Below are positions 62,074 to 64,000 of a DNA stretch of 64,000 nt, one piece after another. The notes beneath the pieces were generated by a model. The model did no database searches. It was not told the origin of the DNA and worked only from the letters and a program-made list of their open reading frames with translations. Location: positions 1-64,000 of the forward strand of contig JACJZQ010000002.1 in NCBI GenBank assembly GCA_020635495.1. The letters are read 5' to 3'. Numbering within the stretch: position 1 is the first letter of the stretch; every line of letters starts with the position of its first letter. A program made the translations under genes and the position numbers. Source of the stretch: Flavobacteriales bacterium (GTDB lineage Bacteria; Bacteroidota; Bacteroidia; UBA10329).

Positions 62074-62928
62074 ATGAAATTTGAACACAGACGCGCGGTA
62101 GAGACCGTCATTATCAGCGACACCCACTTAGGAACCTATGGCTGTCATGCCGAAGAATTGGTCCGGTACCTAAAAAGCATCCGACCCGAAAAACTGATAT
62201 TAAACGGGGACATCATCGACATCTGGCAGTTCAGCAAGAGCTATTTCCCGAAGGACCACATCCGCGTGATAAAGGAGATAACCAACATGCTTTCTAAGGG
62301 TGTTGAAGTGCATTACATTCCTGGAAACCACGATGAGTTTGTGCGCAAGTTCTGTGGTCAGACCATCGGCAATCTTCACATCGACAACAAGGTTGTTTTG
62401 GAGTTGGACGGCAGGCAATCTTGGATCTTCCATGGAGACGTGTTTGACGTAAGCATGCGCTACTCTAAGTGGATTGCGAAGCTTGGCGGACAAGGTTACG
62501 ACCTACTTATACTCTTCAATCGGTTTGTGAACCGTTGGTTGCAGCGTTTCGGGCGTGAGAAGATATCTCTTTCCAAAAGAGTAAAAGACAGCGTGAAAGC
62601 GGCTGTTAAACATGTGAACGATTTTGAAACGACCACTGCCCTCATTGGCATTTCGAATGGGTATGATAATGTGATCTGTGGTCACATTCACAAGCCGATC
62701 ATTAAAACCATTAAAGGCGAAGATGGCGAGATCACGTACATGAACAGTGGCGATTGGATTGAGAACCTGACCTCATTGGAATACAATGATGGTGCTTGGT
62801 CGTTGTACAAATATGAAGAGGATGCAATGATGAAAGACTTCACGTATCAACCAGACATTGTGATCGAGCAAAGCAGCCAGGAAATTCTTTTCAGTCTGAT
62901 CGAGGAATTCAGTTTTAAGCGCGCATGA
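62074..62928 (+). CDS. LpxH-like metallophosphoesterase (UDP-2,3-diacylglucosamine diphosphatase type)
   Basis: A 284-residue calcineurin-like phosphoesterase with the two-metal motifs ISDTHLG, LNGDIIDIW, IPGNHDEF, FHGDVFD and CGHIHKP. The pattern and length fit the LpxH/UDP-2,3-diacylglucosamine hydrolase group, acting in lipid A synthesis at the cytoplasmic face of the membrane, although Bacteroidota carry several paralogues with other substrates. Its stop overlaps the next glycosyltransferase start by 4 bp, so the two are coupled and probably work on the same lipid or envelope glycan. Confidence 0.85.
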   Translation: MKFEHRRAVETVIISDTHLGTYGCHAEELVRYLKSIRPEKLILNGDIIDIWQFSKSYFPKDHIRVIKEITNMLSKGVEVHYIPGNHDEFVRKFCGQTIGNLHIDNKVVLELDGRQSWIFHGDVFDVSMRYSKWIAKLGGQGYDLLILFNRFVNRWLQRFGREKISLSKRVKDSVKAAVKHVNDFETTTALIGISNGYDNVICGHIHKPIIKTIKGEDGEITYMNSGDWIENLTSLEYNDGAWSLYKYEEDAMMKDFTYQPDIVIEQSSQEILFSLIEEFSFKRA

Positions 62929-63959
62929 GAATACTTTACGCCATACAAGGAACGGGAAACGGCCACTTGAGCCGCTCCATGGAAATCATTCCACACTTAC
63001 AGAAACGCGGTGAAGTTGACGTACTGCTAAGCGGCAATCAATGCGAATTGAAACTACCTTTCGATGTGCGTTACCGCTTCCACGGGTTGAGTTTCATCTT
63101 CGGAGAAAAGGGCGGCATCAACTTCACGGCCACCTACAAGAACAACCGCACACGCAGATTTATGCGCGAAGTGAACTCGTTGGATGTAACGCCTTACGAT
63201 TTGATCATTTCCGATTTCGAACCCGTTTCTGCTTGGGCGTGCATTCTCGCCAACAAGCGTTGCATTGGGCTGAGCAATCAGGCCTCCATCCTAACAGAAG
63301 GAGCACCTGTTGTAGAAAGTGGCGATATGTTGGGCAAGTTCATCCTGCAGAATTATGCTCCCGTTTCAGATGCGTACGGATTTCACTTTCAGCGATACAA
63401 CCCAAGCATTTTCACACCCATCATCCGCAAGCAAGTACGCGACCTGAAAACCTCCGATAAAGGGCACTACCTCGTTTACCTTCCTGCGCACAGCGATGAA
63501 CGTATTGTGAAAGCCCTGAAACGCTACCCGAATATAGAATGGCAGGTATTCAGCAAACACGGAAAAGAAGGATTTATTGATGAGAACGTTTGGCTTCGGC
63601 CCATCAATAATGAGCAATACTTGGAAAGCTTGGCCAACTGTACCGGACTGCTTTGTGCAGCTGGTTTCGGGGCCACCACAGAGGCTCTTTTTCTCGGGAA
63701 GAAGCTCTGCATCATTCCCATGAAGAAGCAGTTTGAACAGCAATGCAATGCGTTGGCATTGAGCCAAATGGGAATTCCTGTGGTAAAATCACTGAAAAAG
63801 AAGTGGCACGACCGAATTCAAACGTGGCTGGAAGAGGAAAACCCTATTCGGGTAAACTACCCCGATAACGCAGAACTTATCGTTTCAACCATCATTCGAA
63901 ACGAAATACTGAAAGACCCGAATGGTCAGGAAAAACGGCTGATAGCCGGGTTCGGGTAA
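62925..63959 (+). CDS. Glycosyltransferase, GT-B fold (MGT/MurG-like)
   Basis: A 344-residue protein. The N-terminal ILYAIQGTGNGHLSRSMEI is the acceptor-binding loop of MGT/MurG-like GT-B enzymes, and the C-terminal donor half has CAAGFGATTEALFLGKKLCIIPMKKQFEQQCNALAL, cut here into its known blocks: GFG, then EAL and the QFEQ contact to the sugar nucleotide. No signal peptide; a cytoplasmic or inner-membrane-bound enzyme. The ATGA overlap (62925-62928) with the LpxH-like gene suggests a common lipid-glycan pathway. The end at TAA 63957-63959 is complete; the last 41 bases of the window hold nothing clear. Confidence 0.87.
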   Translation: MRILYAIQGTGNGHLSRSMEIIPHLQKRGEVDVLLSGNQCELKLPFDVRYRFHGLSFIFGEKGGINFTATYKNNRTRRFMREVNSLDVTPYDLIISDFEPVSAWACILANKRCIGLSNQASILTEGAPVVESGDMLGKFILQNYAPVSDAYGFHFQRYNPSIFTPIIRKQVRDLKTSDKGHYLVYLPAHSDERIVKALKRYPNIEWQVFSKHGKEGFIDENVWLRPINNEQYLESLANCTGLLCAAGFGATTEALFLGKKLCIIPMKKQFEQQCNALALSQMGIPVVKSLKKKWHDRIQTWLEEENPIRVNYPDNAELIVSTIIRNEILKDPNGQEKRLIAGFG

Positions 63960-64000
63960 TTCCATTTCTTTTTAAATCCATCAGTCAGGCCAAAGCCACA

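Noticed and set aside
61845..62084. 79-codon frame before the LpxH-like gene
   Set aside because: It spans the terminator hairpin and the hairpins of the candidate RNA, and its sequence has no protein-like features.

Overview
The window looks like a chromosomal segment of a Bacteroidota, probably a Flavobacteriales-like marine or freshwater lineage. The evidence is several large secreted proteins ending in type A sorting domains of the type IX secretion system (T9SS), a PorP/SprF-family protein, many small lipoproteins, promoter elements of the Bacteroidota form TTTG-N20-TAnnTTTG, and two-component propeller sensors. Base composition is moderate and even. I see no rRNA or tRNA genes, CRISPR array, transposase, integrase or phage genes.

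Layout. 1-7.2 kb: end of a membrane protein, a GT-C glycosyltransferase fused to MORN repeats, a SCO1-type copper chaperone, release factor 3, a DUF4197 lipoprotein and a PhnP-like metallo-hydrolase. 7.2-16.4 kb: a propeller-receptor adenylate cyclase, a lipoprotein esterase, an ASPIC/UnbV T9SS cargo protein and a tandem pair of paralogous lipoproteins. 16.5-20.8 kb: a histidine kinase/response regulator pair, then a small four-helix-bundle (23S IVP-like) gene bracketed exactly by a 19-bp inverted repeat, then a polysaccharide deacetylase and an acetyltransferase. 20.8-28.1 kb: purT, a T9SS phosphoesterase, a ferredoxin-like/FAD oxidoreductase pair, acetyltransferases and a flavin reductase.

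28.1-33.5 kb is the most unusual stretch. The 3' end of ligA is present three times: once in the intact gene and twice as displaced fragments downstream of it. The intervals hold a small coiled-coil ORF built of three 21-residue repeats and a delta-60 T9SS protein. This resembles stacked cassette insertions at the ligA terminus. 33.6-44.2 kb: a hypothetical gene whose 5' end lies in a REP-like palindromic element, prmC, rlmD, small enzymes, a 1182-residue FG-GAP T9SS protein, a TPR-like protein and proC. 44.2-46.4 kb: a lipoprotein and a T9SS pseudogene broken by a nonsense codon plus a 14-bp tandem duplication.

46.4-52.9 kb is a coherent signalling module. A LytTR response regulator and an esterase face away from a LamG T9SS protein and a propeller-LytS kinase. 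Between them lies a perfect LytTR direct-repeat operator with 12-bp spacing. 52.9-64 kb: an acetyltransferase, a GH31 enzyme with every known sulfoquinovosidase signature residue, an amidase, nitroreductase, thioredoxin, PorP/SprF, a GIDE-like membrane protein, a DUF922 relative without its metal motif, a candidate structured RNA with a terminator, and an LpxH-like phosphoesterase overlapping a glycosyltransferase.

Four genes (15419, 24736, 36963, 50117) can only be read sensibly from TTG. Several neighbours overlap by 4 bp, so the genome is compact and uses translational coupling often.
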